A stretch of DNA of 35,850 bases from Thermoflexales bacterium. GTDB lineage: Bacteria > Chloroflexota > Anaerolineae > Fen-1058. Both the position numbers and the translations under genes were made by a program. Shown piece after piece: positions 24,912-33,642 of the stretch. The stretch lies in contig JADGQE010000002.1 in the NCBI GenBank assembly GCA_017882055.1, positions 1-35,850 of the forward strand, in the 5' to 3' direction. Below the pieces are notes generated by a model. The model saw only the letters and a program-made list of their open reading frames with translations, ran no database searches and was not told the origin of the DNA. Each line of letters opens with the position of its first letter. The stretch's first letter is position 1.

Positions 24912-26753
24912 TCACCGGATGGACAGGTCCTCCGGTGTCAAAGTAAACTTCATCGCGGGCCTGGTCTCTATCGCATCCAGCGACTGATGCCGGAAGTAAG
25001 TGTTGTATAACTCCGCATAGTGTCCACCTTGTTTGATCAAATCAGCGTGATTGCCTTCTTCGATGATTTGGCCTGTGCGCATCACGATGATGCGGTCGCA
25101 CGTTTTCACGGTCGACAGGCGATGCGCGATCAGGATCGAGGTCGCATCGGCCAGGATCAAATCGAGCGCCTCTTTGATCTGGCTCTCGGTAAAGGGATCG
25201 ATGCTGGCGGTGGCTTCATCGAGAATGAAAATGGCGGGTCGCTGCGCCAGCACGCGCGTCAGTGCGACGAGTTGCCGCTGCCCCATCGAGAGCCGCCCGC
25301 CGCGTACGCCCACATCGCTGTGCAATCCATCGGGCAGCGTATCGAGCCATTCGCCGCCGCCGATACGATGCGCAACGACTTCGAGATCAGCATCGCTGAG
25401 ATCGGGTCGCGCATAGCGGATGTTGTCGGCGATGGTGCCTGCAAATAGAAACGGCGTCTGCGACACGACGCCCAATTGACTGCGGTAGCTGGCCAGATTA
25501 AACGAGCGAATATCCTGCCCGTCGATCAGGATCGAACCCGATTGGAATTCGTAGAAGCGAGCGATCAACTTGGCGATGCTGCTCTTGCCTGCGCCGGTAT
25601 GCCCGACCAGCGCCACATTCTCGCCGGCCTGAATATGCAAAGAAAAATCGCGCAGCACCGCTTCTTGCTCGGAATAGCGGAAGTTCACCCGGGCGAATTC
25701 GATTTCACCATGCAGTGTCGGGGCAGGGCGGTCATCGGTCTGGCGAACCACCGGTTCGGCATCGATCAGCGCAAAGACGCGCTCGGCCGCAGACAGACCC
25801 GATTGGAATTGGCTCCAGAATGAGGCGATGTTGATCATGGGTTGCCAGAAGCGATCGACGCTGGCAACGAACAGATACCAGGCGCCGATGGAGATGGTGC
25901 CCGCGGCCGCCGACTGGCCGCCGAAATAGACTAGGGTCGCGGTGCCCACGCCCGTCAATGCATTCAAGATGGGGAACACGTTGGCCAGCACAAAGCCGCG
26001 CCGCAAGTTCACGCGATAGGATAGTTTATTGATGCCGACAAAGTGATCGTACAGCGCCGCCTCCTGCCGGAAATTCTTGGCGATCTGAATGCCCGTCACC
26101 GCTTCCTGGACGGCGGCGTTGACTTCACCCATGGCGCGGAAGCCCTGCCGCGTCACCCGCCGGGCGATGGCGCGGAAACTCGTCGCCACCAGATACACCA
26201 CCGGCGTCATCGCCAGCATCGTCAGCGTTAGCTGCCATTCGATGGTAAACAAAATGGGCAGCAGGATGAGTACCGTAATCACCTGGCTGATCAAATCAGT
26301 CACCAGCGTCACCATCTGCGCGAATTCCTGCGTATCCGAGGTGATGCGGCTGACGATCTTGCCGGTCTGGAATTCATCATAGAACGACAGGTCATGATTG
26401 ACCGAAGCGTTGAAGGCATTGCTGCGCAACGCCAGCACGACGTCGCCAGTTACGATAGCCGTCATCCGTCGCCGCGCCCAGTTCGCGGCCCAGTTCAAGA
26501 CCCCTACCAGTAATACGACCAGCACCAGTCCGGCGAAATACAGATCCGATTGCGTTTGCACCAACGACTGCACGCCGTTTGAAATCAGCAGCGGTATCGC
26601 CGCGCCGAAGGCCGCCATCGACAGCGTCATGATGGCGATCAAAATGATGCGTGAACGATAGCCTCGAAAATATCTAAGGATGCGGCCAATCAGAACCCGA
26701 TCGGAATAGCTCCGGTCATAGGCCTCCGCATTCAAATTGCCAAACATGCCCAT
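24912..26753 (-). CDS. ABC exporter half-transporter, catalytic-Walker-B subunit
   Basis: 613 residues: a six-helix ABC membrane domain (about 30-330) fused to an ATPase domain (about 355-590). Walker A GHTGAGKSS, ABC signature LSMGQ (non-consensus Met), Walker B FILDEAT with the catalytic Glu, H-loop AHRLS. It pairs with the adjacent half-transporter, whose features are complementary. Together they would form a heterodimeric exporter in the inner membrane with one active and one degenerate ATP site, as in TM287/288 or BmrCD. The transported substrate (lipid, peptide or drug) is not predictable. The start ATG at 26753 has no strong ribosome site; a second ATG is two codons in. Confidence 0.92.
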   Translation of the reverse strand: MGMFGNLNAEAYDRSYSDRVLIGRILRYFRGYRSRIILIAIMTLSMAAFGAAIPLLISNGVQSLVQTQSDLYFAGLVLVVLLVGVLNWAANWARRRMTAIVTGDVVLALRSNAFNASVNHDLSFYDEFQTGKIVSRITSDTQEFAQMVTLVTDLISQVITVLILLPILFTIEWQLTLTMLAMTPVVYLVATSFRAIARRVTRQGFRAMGEVNAAVQEAVTGIQIAKNFRQEAALYDHFVGINKLSYRVNLRRGFVLANVFPILNALTGVGTATLVYFGGQSAAAGTISIGAWYLFVASVDRFWQPMINIASFWSQFQSGLSAAERVFALIDAEPVVRQTDDRPAPTLHGEIEFARVNFRYSEQEAVLRDFSLHIQAGENVALVGHTGAGKSSIAKLIARFYEFQSGSILIDGQDIRSFNLASYRSQLGVVSQTPFLFAGTIADNIRYARPDLSDADLEVVAHRIGGGEWLDTLPDGLHSDVGVRGGRLSMGQRQLVALTRVLAQRPAIFILDEATASIDPFTESQIKEALDLILADATSILIAHRLSTVKTCDRIIVMRTGQIIEEGNHADLIKQGGHYAELYNTYFRHQSLDAIETRPAMKFTLTPEDLSIR

Positions 26754-26763
26754 GAGTATCCAG

Positions 26764-26822
26764 TAATTAGTGGTTAGTAATGAGTAAGAAGTCGATCAGT
26801 TACGAATTACTATTCACTAATC
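26764..26822. repeat. AT-rich inverted repeat between the two ABC genes
   Basis: ATTAGTGGTTAGTAATGAG pairs with the complement of TTACGAATTACTATTCACTAAT, with a few mismatches. It fills most of the 76-bp gap inside the likely operon. It belongs to the same class of AT-rich self-complementary spacer as that at 5873-5923. Confidence 0.65.
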
Positions 26823-26829
26823 ATTCCTT

Positions 26830-28581
26830 TCATCTTGCAAAGATTCTTCGATACGCGCCGGACTTCGCCATCAATTCATCGTGCGTGCCGATGGCGGCAA
26901 CTTTGCCGCCGCGCATCACGATGATCAAATCGGCCCAGCGAATTTGCGACAGGCGGTGCGTGATCAATAAAGTCGTTCGGCCACGGGCGGCGTTGTAGAT
27001 CGCTTGCTGAATCTGATCCTCCGTCGCGCTATCGATAGCGCTGGTCGCATCGTCCAAGATCAGAATCTTGGGATCGGTCAGCAAAGCGCGGGCGAGGGCG
27101 ATGCGCTGTCGCTGCCCGCCCGAGAGGGTCACGCCGCGTTCGCCGACGATGGTGTTATAGCCATCGCTGAACTTCAGGATAAAGTCGTGGGCTTGCGCGG
27201 ATCGGGCTGCGGCTTCAACCTGGGCCTGCGTCGCCTCAGGGCAGCCGAACTTGATATTTTCGGCTACGGTGCGTGAGAATAGAAACAGGTCCTGCTCGAT
27301 GATGGAAATCTGCCGGCGCAGAGCCGCCATTTGCCAGTCGCGCACATCAATGCCGTCGATGGTGACGCGGCCTTCGGTTGCTTCGTAGATGCGGTTGAGC
27401 AGTTTGATGATACTGGTCTTGCCTGAGCCGGTCTGTCCCACCAGTGCAATCGTTTGACCGGGCTTGATTGAGAAGGTCACATCGTCCAGCACCGGCGTTT
27501 CTGAGTGGTACTTAAACGTCACGTGCTCGAACTCGATCTCGCCTTTCATCTCGCCGGCGTAACCGGTCTGGTTCTCGTCGAGATCACTCCTGGCGTTGAT
27601 CAGTTCGAGAATGCGGCGGGCACTGGATAGGCCCGAGGCAATCTGCGGATACGCGAACGAAGTCTGAAAGGTCGGGAAGCCAAACAATTGCAGCAAGCCG
27701 TTGTAGGTGATGACCTGGCCGATATTGAGCAAACCCAGGCGATATAGGATCAGCGAATGCGCCAGGCCGGCCGCGCTGATAATCGCCAGCCACAAAAACG
27801 GCAGGAAACGTGCCTCGATGCGGCCTTGAGCGACATAGGCGTCGCGATAGGCTCGGGCACCCGTTTCAAATTTCTCGATTGCCTGGGTTTCTTGCGCTGC
27901 ACCCTTGACCGTTTCAATGCCCTCGATCGCCTCGGCCAGTACCGCGTTCATCCCGCCGAACTGGCGTCGGACCATCTCGGTCGCCGGTCGCAGCTGGCCT
28001 AAGAACCGTTGCAGCAACAGGAAATACCCGATCGCAAAGATCAGCGGCACGACGATCAGGGTCGGCTGCATCGTAGGCGCAATGACCAGCGGCATCACCA
28101 GAAACATGAACGAGCCAATAACCAGATTGACGCCGGGGTTCATCATCAAGTTGACTTCGCGCACGTCGTTGGTGGCGCGCGCCATCACGTCGCCCACCGA
28201 TTGCTGATCGTGGAACGTCATGCTCTTGCCGATCAGGCTGGCATACAGCTCATGGCGCGTATCGCGTTCGAGCCGCTGGCCGATGACTTCGCTGCTGAAG
28301 TTGCGGCCCAGCTGCAGGATGCCGCGCACGACTTGCGAAACGACGATGCCCAGCGCAGCCAGGCCGATCAAGTCGTACTGGATGGGCTTCGCAGTCACTG
28401 CGTTGAAGGCTTGTCCAATGTACACCGACATGAAGGCCGCGCCGGCCGCGTTGCCGATTGCGCCGATGAACAGGGTGACGATGAAAATCTTGTGGCGCAA
28501 AACATGCGACAGCACCCAGCGTCCGGCGTTATCGCGATGTTCGGGCGCCCATTTGAGTTGAATCGAAAATTCTGAATTCAT
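26830..28581 (-). CDS. ABC exporter half-transporter, degenerate-site subunit
   Basis: 583 residues: ABC membrane domain (about 25-320) plus ATPase domain (about 345-580). Walker A GQTGSGKTS, consensus signature LSGGQ, Walker B LILDDAT in which the catalytic Glu is Asp, H-loop THRLS. The Asp makes its own Walker site non-hydrolytic, while its intact signature completes the active site with the partner's Glu. This is the typical asymmetry of heterodimeric exporters. It is the first of the two genes in transcription order. No ribosome site stands out before the ATG (28581). Confidence 0.92.
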   Translation of the reverse strand: MNSEFSIQLKWAPEHRDNAGRWVLSHVLRHKIFIVTLFIGAIGNAAGAAFMSVYIGQAFNAVTAKPIQYDLIGLAALGIVVSQVVRGILQLGRNFSSEVIGQRLERDTRHELYASLIGKSMTFHDQQSVGDVMARATNDVREVNLMMNPGVNLVIGSFMFLVMPLVIAPTMQPTLIVVPLIFAIGYFLLLQRFLGQLRPATEMVRRQFGGMNAVLAEAIEGIETVKGAAQETQAIEKFETGARAYRDAYVAQGRIEARFLPFLWLAIISAAGLAHSLILYRLGLLNIGQVITYNGLLQLFGFPTFQTSFAYPQIASGLSSARRILELINARSDLDENQTGYAGEMKGEIEFEHVTFKYHSETPVLDDVTFSIKPGQTIALVGQTGSGKTSIIKLLNRIYEATEGRVTIDGIDVRDWQMAALRRQISIIEQDLFLFSRTVAENIKFGCPEATQAQVEAAARSAQAHDFILKFSDGYNTIVGERGVTLSGGQRQRIALARALLTDPKILILDDATSAIDSATEDQIQQAIYNAARGRTTLLITHRLSQIRWADLIIVMRGGKVAAIGTHDELMAKSGAYRRIFAR

Positions 28582-28697
28582 GCTTTGATTATTGAAGGCA
28601 ACAAGTCGCCAGGTAGCGTATATCGAGCGACGTAAAGAGCGCAGGGCTAGATTTGCGTTCGCCTTTGCGCTCCTGGTTAGGCCAATGGGCTGGTTGT

Positions 28698-28970
28698 TTA
28701 GCGCGGCTCGTAGACGCTGCGGCGGTGACCAATGAGGTGGACAATGAGAAGTCGGCCTGCGCTGTCAACCGAATAGATAACCCGGTAATCACCGGCGCGA
28801 AGTTTGAACAAGCCTCTAAACTCACCGGTGAGCGCTTCATGTGGCACGCGGTCAAAGTTCTCAGCGAGCCATTTAATCTTATCGAGCACACGCTGCGCCG
28901 CTGAAGGGCTTAACCGGCGCAGGCCGTCACGGGCTTCGGGCCTGAATTCGACCGGGTAAGTTGTTACCAT
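28698..28970 (-). CDS. RelE/ParE-family toxin
   Basis: 90 residues, small beta-sheet fold with two N-terminal helices. The C-terminal half GDYRVIYSVDSAGRLLIVHL then IGHRRSVYE is typical of RelE/ParE toxins, with basic residues (R, H, R, R) positioned for RNA cleavage in the RelE group. It overlaps the antitoxin gene by 7 bp and lies downstream of it, the usual order. Whether it cleaves mRNA on the ribosome (RelE) or poisons gyrase (ParE) cannot be told here. Confidence 0.88.
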   Translation of the reverse strand: MVTTYPVEFRPEARDGLRRLSPSAAQRVLDKIKWLAENFDRVPHEALTGEFRGLFKLRAGDYRVIYSVDSAGRLLIVHLIGHRRSVYEPR

Positions 28971-29182
28971 TTCAGCCCGAGATCTTTAGCAACCTCTTTG
29001 GCGGCGAGGCCGCGTTCGCCGTGCTTAACCGCCGCCATCGAGCGGCGCAGCCTGGCTTTGACGGCGGGCTTGAGTTCAAGTCCTTTATCGGGATCGCCAA
29101 GCAGCTCAGTTAATTTGCGCTCAACCGCATTTTCGATCAGCGCTTCGAGTTGCGGAATGGTCAGTTGCGAAATTGTTTTCAT
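28964..29182 (-). CDS. Antitoxin of the RelE/ParE-type pair
   Basis: 72 residues, mostly helical and charged, with the C-terminal stretch GLAAKEVAKDLGLKW that would wrap the toxin. AGGAG lies seven bases before the ATG. The N-terminal helix (TIPQLEALIENAVERKLTEL) is probably the dimerisation part. It does not show a clear ribbon-helix-helix or HTH motif. A weak promoter (TTGCTG, 16 bp, TAGAGT) may lie at about 29194-29221. It is identified mostly from position and overlap. Confidence 0.75.
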   Translation of the reverse strand: MKTISQLTIPQLEALIENAVERKLTELLGDPDKGLELKPAVKARLRRSMAAVKHGERGLAAKEVAKDLGLKW

Positions 29183-29233
29183 CGTGCTTCTCCTGGCTTC
29201 ATTCTACTCTAAACTTGGGGCCTGTGCCAGCAA

Positions 29234-31324
29234 TTAGCCGGGCGTCTCGCGCAGCACTTGTTGAATCAGCGTGAGCAGCGGCCCGCGTTCCTCGAAACCC
29301 TGCTCGTTGAGGGTGCTGATGGCGAGATAAATCTTCGTCCGGCAGCGGCGAATCAGACCTCGCATCAAGCGTAATAACGTTTCACGCCGGGCTGCCTGCT
29401 CGTCTTCGTCGGCCCATTTCTTGTCGGCCGGCCAATTGCGACTGAGCACATACGGATGCGTCAGCGGTTGATACAACCGTTCCCACCAGGCCGGGCTGCC
29501 CGCATTCAACCAGAATTGGTAACTCACGGATTCGTTGCTAAGCAAAAACGTATAAGCCGGCGCGAGCAGTACGGCATTCGGCGCTTCGGCGTACGGGCTT
29601 TCGACAAACGTCGCCGCGACGATACCTTCTGCCACCATGCGCACGTAGTCGCGACCGACATTGGGATCATTGGTCGCGGCATACGGGTCGGGGTTGATCG
29701 TCTGCCGGAACTTCCGCGCCGACTGGATGATTTGCGCCGTAATGCGTCCCGGATCGATTTTGGCGTGGAAGCCATAGCCGGGCTGCGATAGCAGCTCGCC
29801 GAAAAGTTTGGCGAGAAAATGATCGAGTGGGATCGGCGCATCCGCATGCCGCTGATCGCTTAGCCACTGCCGCAGCCGATCGTACTTTGCGCCGACTTCA
29901 TAGCCGATCCGATCTTGCAGTTCGGGTCGCAGGCTGTCGAATGTACGCAGTTCAGTTTGCCCGTCCCGCGATCGATATAGCCGCTCTGCAATCAGGTGTG
30001 CCCGCGCCGGATCGAGCCGGTCGATCGACCGTGCCAGCATCTGGGCGACATCGGCTTGCGGCGGCATCATTTTCCAATCAGGGTGTGCCAGCGCCGACAG
30101 CGTCATCAAGCCGCGCGTGATCGCTTCTTCATTTAATGCGCGCGACGGTCGCAGCGATCGCGTTGCGATGTTGTGCCGTGTCAATCGATCGTCCAGCGCA
30201 AATCGCAGCGCATCGCCCAGAAACGGCGCGAGGATGACGATTTCGCGCGGCGCGATCTGTTGCTCGTTGACGAGTTTGGCGACTTCACTCATGACCCAGT
30301 CCAGCATTTGTGGATGGAAGCGACCGCCGCCAAAAGCTAGCGCATTACTCGTGTTACCATGCGCCGTTCGCATAGGCAGATCGCTATCGTCGGCCAATGA
30401 ACGAACGATCGCTGCTTCAAGTGCGTGCACGTTGTCCGACATCACGTGCGATTCCGTCAGTTCGATATGTTGATCGCAGACCGCTCGAAGCGCGTAAGCC
30501 GATTGGGGATCTGCTCCCAAAAACGATCGGTAGCCCGCCTCGCGGTCGTAAACGATCAACGCCGAGTCAGTCTGCGGAATCCAATCGCGCAGCAGATCGT
30601 GCGTAATCGGCGTGTCCTCTTCGACGTTATCGATGACGAGATGGCGATAGCGTTTGAATAAGCGATCGCGGAACCAGTCACGTCGAAGCAGCTGCGTAAA
30701 GACTTCGATTTGCAAAGAGAAGTCGAGCAAGTTGTTGGCCAGGCAGTAATCGCGAAAGCGATTGATGCAGTCCTGAACTTGCGCAAAAGTGATCGTCTGC
30801 GCCGACGGACCTTCCCAGGCGGCGATCAACCGTTTGCCGACTTCGGTATGCGGAAAGCCGACGAGCGCGGCTTTGTTGAGGTTATCGAGCAATTGGCTGA
30901 AGAGGCGTTGGCCGGGCACGCGCACGCCATCGAAGTACAGCTTCTCGGCGACGAAAGGCTCGACCACTTTCTGCATGTAATATTGCGCGGTTTCGAGCGT
31001 GAGGAAAGTTGGCGGCTGATCGGCGCGCAGCGTGGTGAAGCCGGAATCATCGGCGATGGCCGGCCACATCAGATCGACCGACCGGCGTGCCAGTCCGCCC
31101 ATTGTTAATGCCTCGACTTGTTCACCTGCGGGTAAATCTGCCTGGCGCAAGAGCTGTTGATAGGGTTTCAGCAGACTTCTTTGTGGCGCGAGGACGAGGA
31201 TGCTCTTGCCATCGATGCGCGCTGCCAGCAGGGCGCGCAAACGCGCGACAGCCCATGTCGTTTTGCCTGAGCCTGCCGGGCCAGAAAGGAAAAGACGATT
31301 GAGGAGTTCGTTTGCGACGAGCAT
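29234..31324 (-). CDS. UvrD-like superfamily 1 ATPase with degenerate helicase motifs
   Basis: 696 residues from the ATG at 31324, preferred because it sits 7-8 nt after a strong -10 box (probably leaderless). Walker A GPAGSGKTTW is at about 15-24. Other recognisable motifs are NLLDFSLQIE, a Walker-B-like VIDNVEED in place of VDExQD, VYDREAGYRSFLGADPQSAY around the motif III region, and REIVILAPFLGDALRFALDD. The C-terminal QFWLNAGSPAWWERLYQPLT and YLAISTLNEQG replace the usual helicase motifs V and VI. It is likely a DNA-repair ATPase related to UvrD/RecB, possibly with reduced helicase activity. It is next to dinB on the same strand. Confidence 0.78.
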   Translation of the reverse strand: MLVANELLNRLFLSGPAGSGKTTWAVARLRALLAARIDGKSILVLAPQRSLLKPYQQLLRQADLPAGEQVEALTMGGLARRSVDLMWPAIADDSGFTTLRADQPPTFLTLETAQYYMQKVVEPFVAEKLYFDGVRVPGQRLFSQLLDNLNKAALVGFPHTEVGKRLIAAWEGPSAQTITFAQVQDCINRFRDYCLANNLLDFSLQIEVFTQLLRRDWFRDRLFKRYRHLVIDNVEEDTPITHDLLRDWIPQTDSALIVYDREAGYRSFLGADPQSAYALRAVCDQHIELTESHVMSDNVHALEAAIVRSLADDSDLPMRTAHGNTSNALAFGGGRFHPQMLDWVMSEVAKLVNEQQIAPREIVILAPFLGDALRFALDDRLTRHNIATRSLRPSRALNEEAITRGLMTLSALAHPDWKMMPPQADVAQMLARSIDRLDPARAHLIAERLYRSRDGQTELRTFDSLRPELQDRIGYEVGAKYDRLRQWLSDQRHADAPIPLDHFLAKLFGELLSQPGYGFHAKIDPGRITAQIIQSARKFRQTINPDPYAATNDPNVGRDYVRMVAEGIVAATFVESPYAEAPNAVLLAPAYTFLLSNESVSYQFWLNAGSPAWWERLYQPLTHPYVLSRNWPADKKWADEDEQAARRETLLRLMRGLIRRCRTKIYLAISTLNEQGFEERGPLLTLIQQVLRETPG

Positions 31325-31331
31325 AAGAGCG

Positions 31332-31340
31332 ATTATAGCA
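31332..31340 (-). promoter_or_regulatory. Extended -10 promoter giving a near-leaderless transcript
   Basis: Minus strand: TGC TATAAT (31340-31332), an extended -10. No convincing -35 hexamer is seen. The expected start (about 31325) falls at or next to the ATG at 31324. Confidence 0.6.
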
Positions 31341-31461
31341 CGCGTGTGTGATAGCCGTTGATTTCGCTTGCCTTCGCGTAGGCAATGCGCTATCAAACAT
31401 GTTCGTCTTGCGAGTTTTCTTTGAGAAATAAGAGGCTATGCGAACAGGAGCGGGCAGGGCG

Positions 31462-32631
31462 TCACTTCTTTTTCCTCGGTCGAATCAGCGATCCGCGTTG
31501 CAGTGATTGTGTGCCAAAGCGATGCCGGATTTGATCGACCGTCCTGGTGAGTTGATCAATCCGTTCGCTTCTCGGCTCAAAGAGACTGAGCTGTCTGGCA
31601 GCCAGACCCAAACCACGTGCCGCCACACCAATCAATCGAATGGGGCGGCGATTCCAATTGGCCTCGAAGAGCGACCACGCGGTTTCGAAGATGGGCTGAT
31701 CGAGATCGATCGGTTGGGGCAGGGTGGTCTGCCGTGTAAAAGTCGTGAAGTCGCCGTAGCGAATTTTGATCGCGATGGTGCGCGCGCTCAACTGATCTTC
31801 GCGCAAGCGAGCACCGACGTGCTCGCTGAGTTCGAGCAACACACTCCGTAAACTGGACACGTCTGCCACATCGCGCGTAAAGGTTGTTTCCTGGCTGACC
31901 TGTTTGATCGATTGCGCCGATTCGACGGGGGATTCATCTTCGCCGCTGGCGCGTCGAATGAGATCGGCCGCGCCGCGTTGGCCGAAGTGCCGAACCAACG
32001 TATCCGATCGCGTTTGAATGATTTGCCCGATCGTCTCAACACCCATCGACTTCAATATCTCAGCCGTTTTAGGCCCGACGCCCCACAAGGCTCGAACCGG
32101 CAGCGGTGCGAGAAAGGCGGCCTCTTGACCAAATGGCACGCGACAAATGCCATTCGGCTTCGCTTGCTCGGTGGCGATTTTGGCGACGAGCTTATTGCTG
32201 GCAATACCGATCGAGCAGGGGAGACCCAATTCATTGCGGATACGGTCGTGCAGCCAGTGCGCGAGTTTGTCGGCCGAACCGTAACGCAGTTCGGTACCGG
32301 TCACATCGAGGAATGCCTCGTCGATCGAGAATTGCTCGATTTGGGGCGTTATCTCGGATAACATCGATATGACTTCGCGCGAATGTTGTGAGTAAATATC
32401 ATGGCGACCGGGCAGGAGAATCAAAGCGGGGCACAACTGCAAAGCCGTTCGGGTCGGCATGGCCGAGCGGACACCGAACTTGCGCGCCTCGTAGGAAGCG
32501 CTGGCGATGACGCCACGCTGATCGGCGCGTCCGCCCACTGCGACCGGCTTGCCACGCAGATCGGGTCTGTCGAGCAGTTCGACCGAAACAAAGAACGCAT
32601 CGAGATCGATGTGCAGGATCGTGCGTGTCAT
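31462..32631 (-). CDS. dinB: DNA polymerase IV (DinB)
   Basis: 389 residues, full length. It is a Y-family translesion polymerase. The catalytic acidic residues are Asp9 in HIDLDAFF and Asp104-Glu105 in SIDEAF. Other signatures are SASYEARKFGVRSAM, SIGIASNKLVAKIATE and the helix-hairpin-helix LWGVGPKTAEIL. The C-terminal little-finger domain is present. A terminator-like hairpin with a T-run ends just six bases before its ATG, and no promoter or good ribosome site is visible between, so how it is expressed is unclear. Together with recA and the UvrD-like ATPase it makes this window rich in DNA-repair genes, although they are not clustered. Confidence 0.96.
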   Translation of the reverse strand: MTRTILHIDLDAFFVSVELLDRPDLRGKPVAVGGRADQRGVIASASYEARKFGVRSAMPTRTALQLCPALILLPGRHDIYSQHSREVISMLSEITPQIEQFSIDEAFLDVTGTELRYGSADKLAHWLHDRIRNELGLPCSIGIASNKLVAKIATEQAKPNGICRVPFGQEAAFLAPLPVRALWGVGPKTAEILKSMGVETIGQIIQTRSDTLVRHFGQRGAADLIRRASGEDESPVESAQSIKQVSQETTFTRDVADVSSLRSVLLELSEHVGARLREDQLSARTIAIKIRYGDFTTFTRQTTLPQPIDLDQPIFETAWSLFEANWNRRPIRLIGVAARGLGLAARQLSLFEPRSERIDQLTRTVDQIRHRFGTQSLQRGSLIRPRKKK

Positions 32632-32637
32632 GGCGAC

Positions 32638-32675
32638 AAAAAACCTTGCAAGAGTTTCCGAACTCTCGCAAGGTT
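32638..32675 (-). terminator. Rho-independent terminator between a hypothetical gene and dinB
   Basis: A 15-bp stem with one mismatch (AACCTTGCGAGAGTT on the minus strand) and CGGA loop, followed by six T's, all read on the minus strand. It ends the transcript of the 32680-33111 gene and sits directly upstream of the dinB ATG (32631). The arms share AACCTTGC with the MITE at 15481. Confidence 0.75.
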
Positions 32676-32679
32676 GGAT

Positions 32680-33111
32680 TCAGCGTTTGCCGTTAGGCGA
32701 AGCGAGTAGTTTCTTATACGCGCCTTGCCATAGGGTAGGGGACTTCGTAAAGGTTGAGATGCGGATGTCGGAGAAGCGCGCTGCCAGGCCGGCGAGTTCG
32801 ATCGGCGCGGTGGCCCAATCGTCGCTGCGCAGGATCTGTTCGAGCCGCTTCGATGTATCGGGTAACCATAACCACTCGCGCCGAAGTTGATCGGCTTTGA
32901 CGTAGTAATCGCGCTTTTCCCACGCGCTGGCCGATTGATCGATCGATGTATCCATGCTGCGTAAGCCCACCACGATGAAGGCCAGCATGTCTTTGGCTTC
33001 GGCGTCGATCGATTTCTTTTCGCTGAGATGGCGTAGGATTTCGGCGATGGCGCGGCGAATGGCGTTGCGCTGTTGTGTGGGTGTTCCGTCGATGTGAGTG
33101 ATACGGCTCAT
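32680..33111 (-). CDS. Hypothetical helical protein
   Basis: 143 residues, predominantly alpha-helical and soluble by composition. I do not recognise the family. Visible stretches are QQRNAIRRAIAEILRHLSEK near the N-terminus, a central DMLAFIVVGLRSM helix and a Trp-rich half (EWLWLPDTSKRLEQ, DDWATAPIELAGLAARFSDI). No signal peptide or membrane segment is seen. It is followed by its own terminator, so it is a single-gene unit. It starts just after an AT-rich spacer (ATCTCTGATTTGCGATTTCG) of the repeat-like kind. Confidence 0.65.
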   Translation of the reverse strand: MSRITHIDGTPTQQRNAIRRAIAEILRHLSEKKSIDAEAKDMLAFIVVGLRSMDTSIDQSASAWEKRDYYVKADQLRREWLWLPDTSKRLEQILRSDDWATAPIELAGLAARFSDIRISTFTKSPTLWQGAYKKLLASPNGKR

Positions 33112-33360
33112 AGTGATTTTGATCTCTGATTTGCGATTTCGGATTTGACGCCGATGTTAGCACAAAAGTTCTAATTCGGCAAGCTCGAGAAATGAAGTTA
33201 CTCCAAACGTCGTAGGCCCACGTGCTTTCGCGGTCGGTGCCCGACGATGGCGCGTATTATCCACGATTTGGGCGAATTCGCAAGGCTTGCCGCCGCACCT
33301 TGATAAAAGAGGCTCGTTGAGCCGTTTGCCATAGCCATAGGTGGCTGCCTGGAGTGTTGT
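33112..33360. other. Intergenic region between the hypothetical gene and a small open frame
   Basis: AT-rich repeat-like sequence at 33117-33147, then mixed sequence with a small hairpin GGCTC GTT GAGCC (33311-33323). No credible gene is seen on either strand. Confidence 0.5.
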
Positions 33361-33567
33361 ATGGTCAAATGGATTGCCATGGATTATCTGGGAAATCTCA
33401 CCTTAATTGCGACGGGCATGGGCAGACGCGAAGAACATTTTTCAAGGAGCGATCAACTAACAAAAAACTTGGTGCCTTGGTGGCGAGATAAAGGTCAACT
33501 GCCTGAACGTTTACCGTTTTGGAAGGAAGTTGTGTGCTCAATGAGCCGATTTTCTACATCAAAGTGA
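33361..33567 (+). CDS. Small hypothetical protein, weakly supported
   Basis: 68 residues. GGAG at 33351-33354 is six bases before the ATG, which is the main support. The translation (MVKWIAMDYLGNLTLIATG...) is rich in aromatic and basic residues and matches no family I know. It could be a remnant of a larger gene or a chance frame. It ends 8 bp before the promoter of the HNH-AP2 gene. Confidence 0.3.
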   Translation: MVKWIAMDYLGNLTLIATGMGRREEHFSRSDQLTKNLVPWWRDKGQLPERLPFWKEVVCSMSRFSTSK

Positions 33568-33575
33568 ATTCACCC

Positions 33576-33604
33576 TTGACAGCGCCCGAAAATAGTATTA
33601 AACT
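33576..33604 (+). promoter_or_regulatory. Promoter of the HNH-AP2 / recombinase operon
   Basis: TTGACA (33576-33581), 17-bp spacer, TAAACT (33599-33604). The region is AT-richer than most of the window. Confidence 0.6.
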
Positions 33605-33642
33605 CAACATACACTTAGTCATGTAACAGGAGTTTTGAACAC

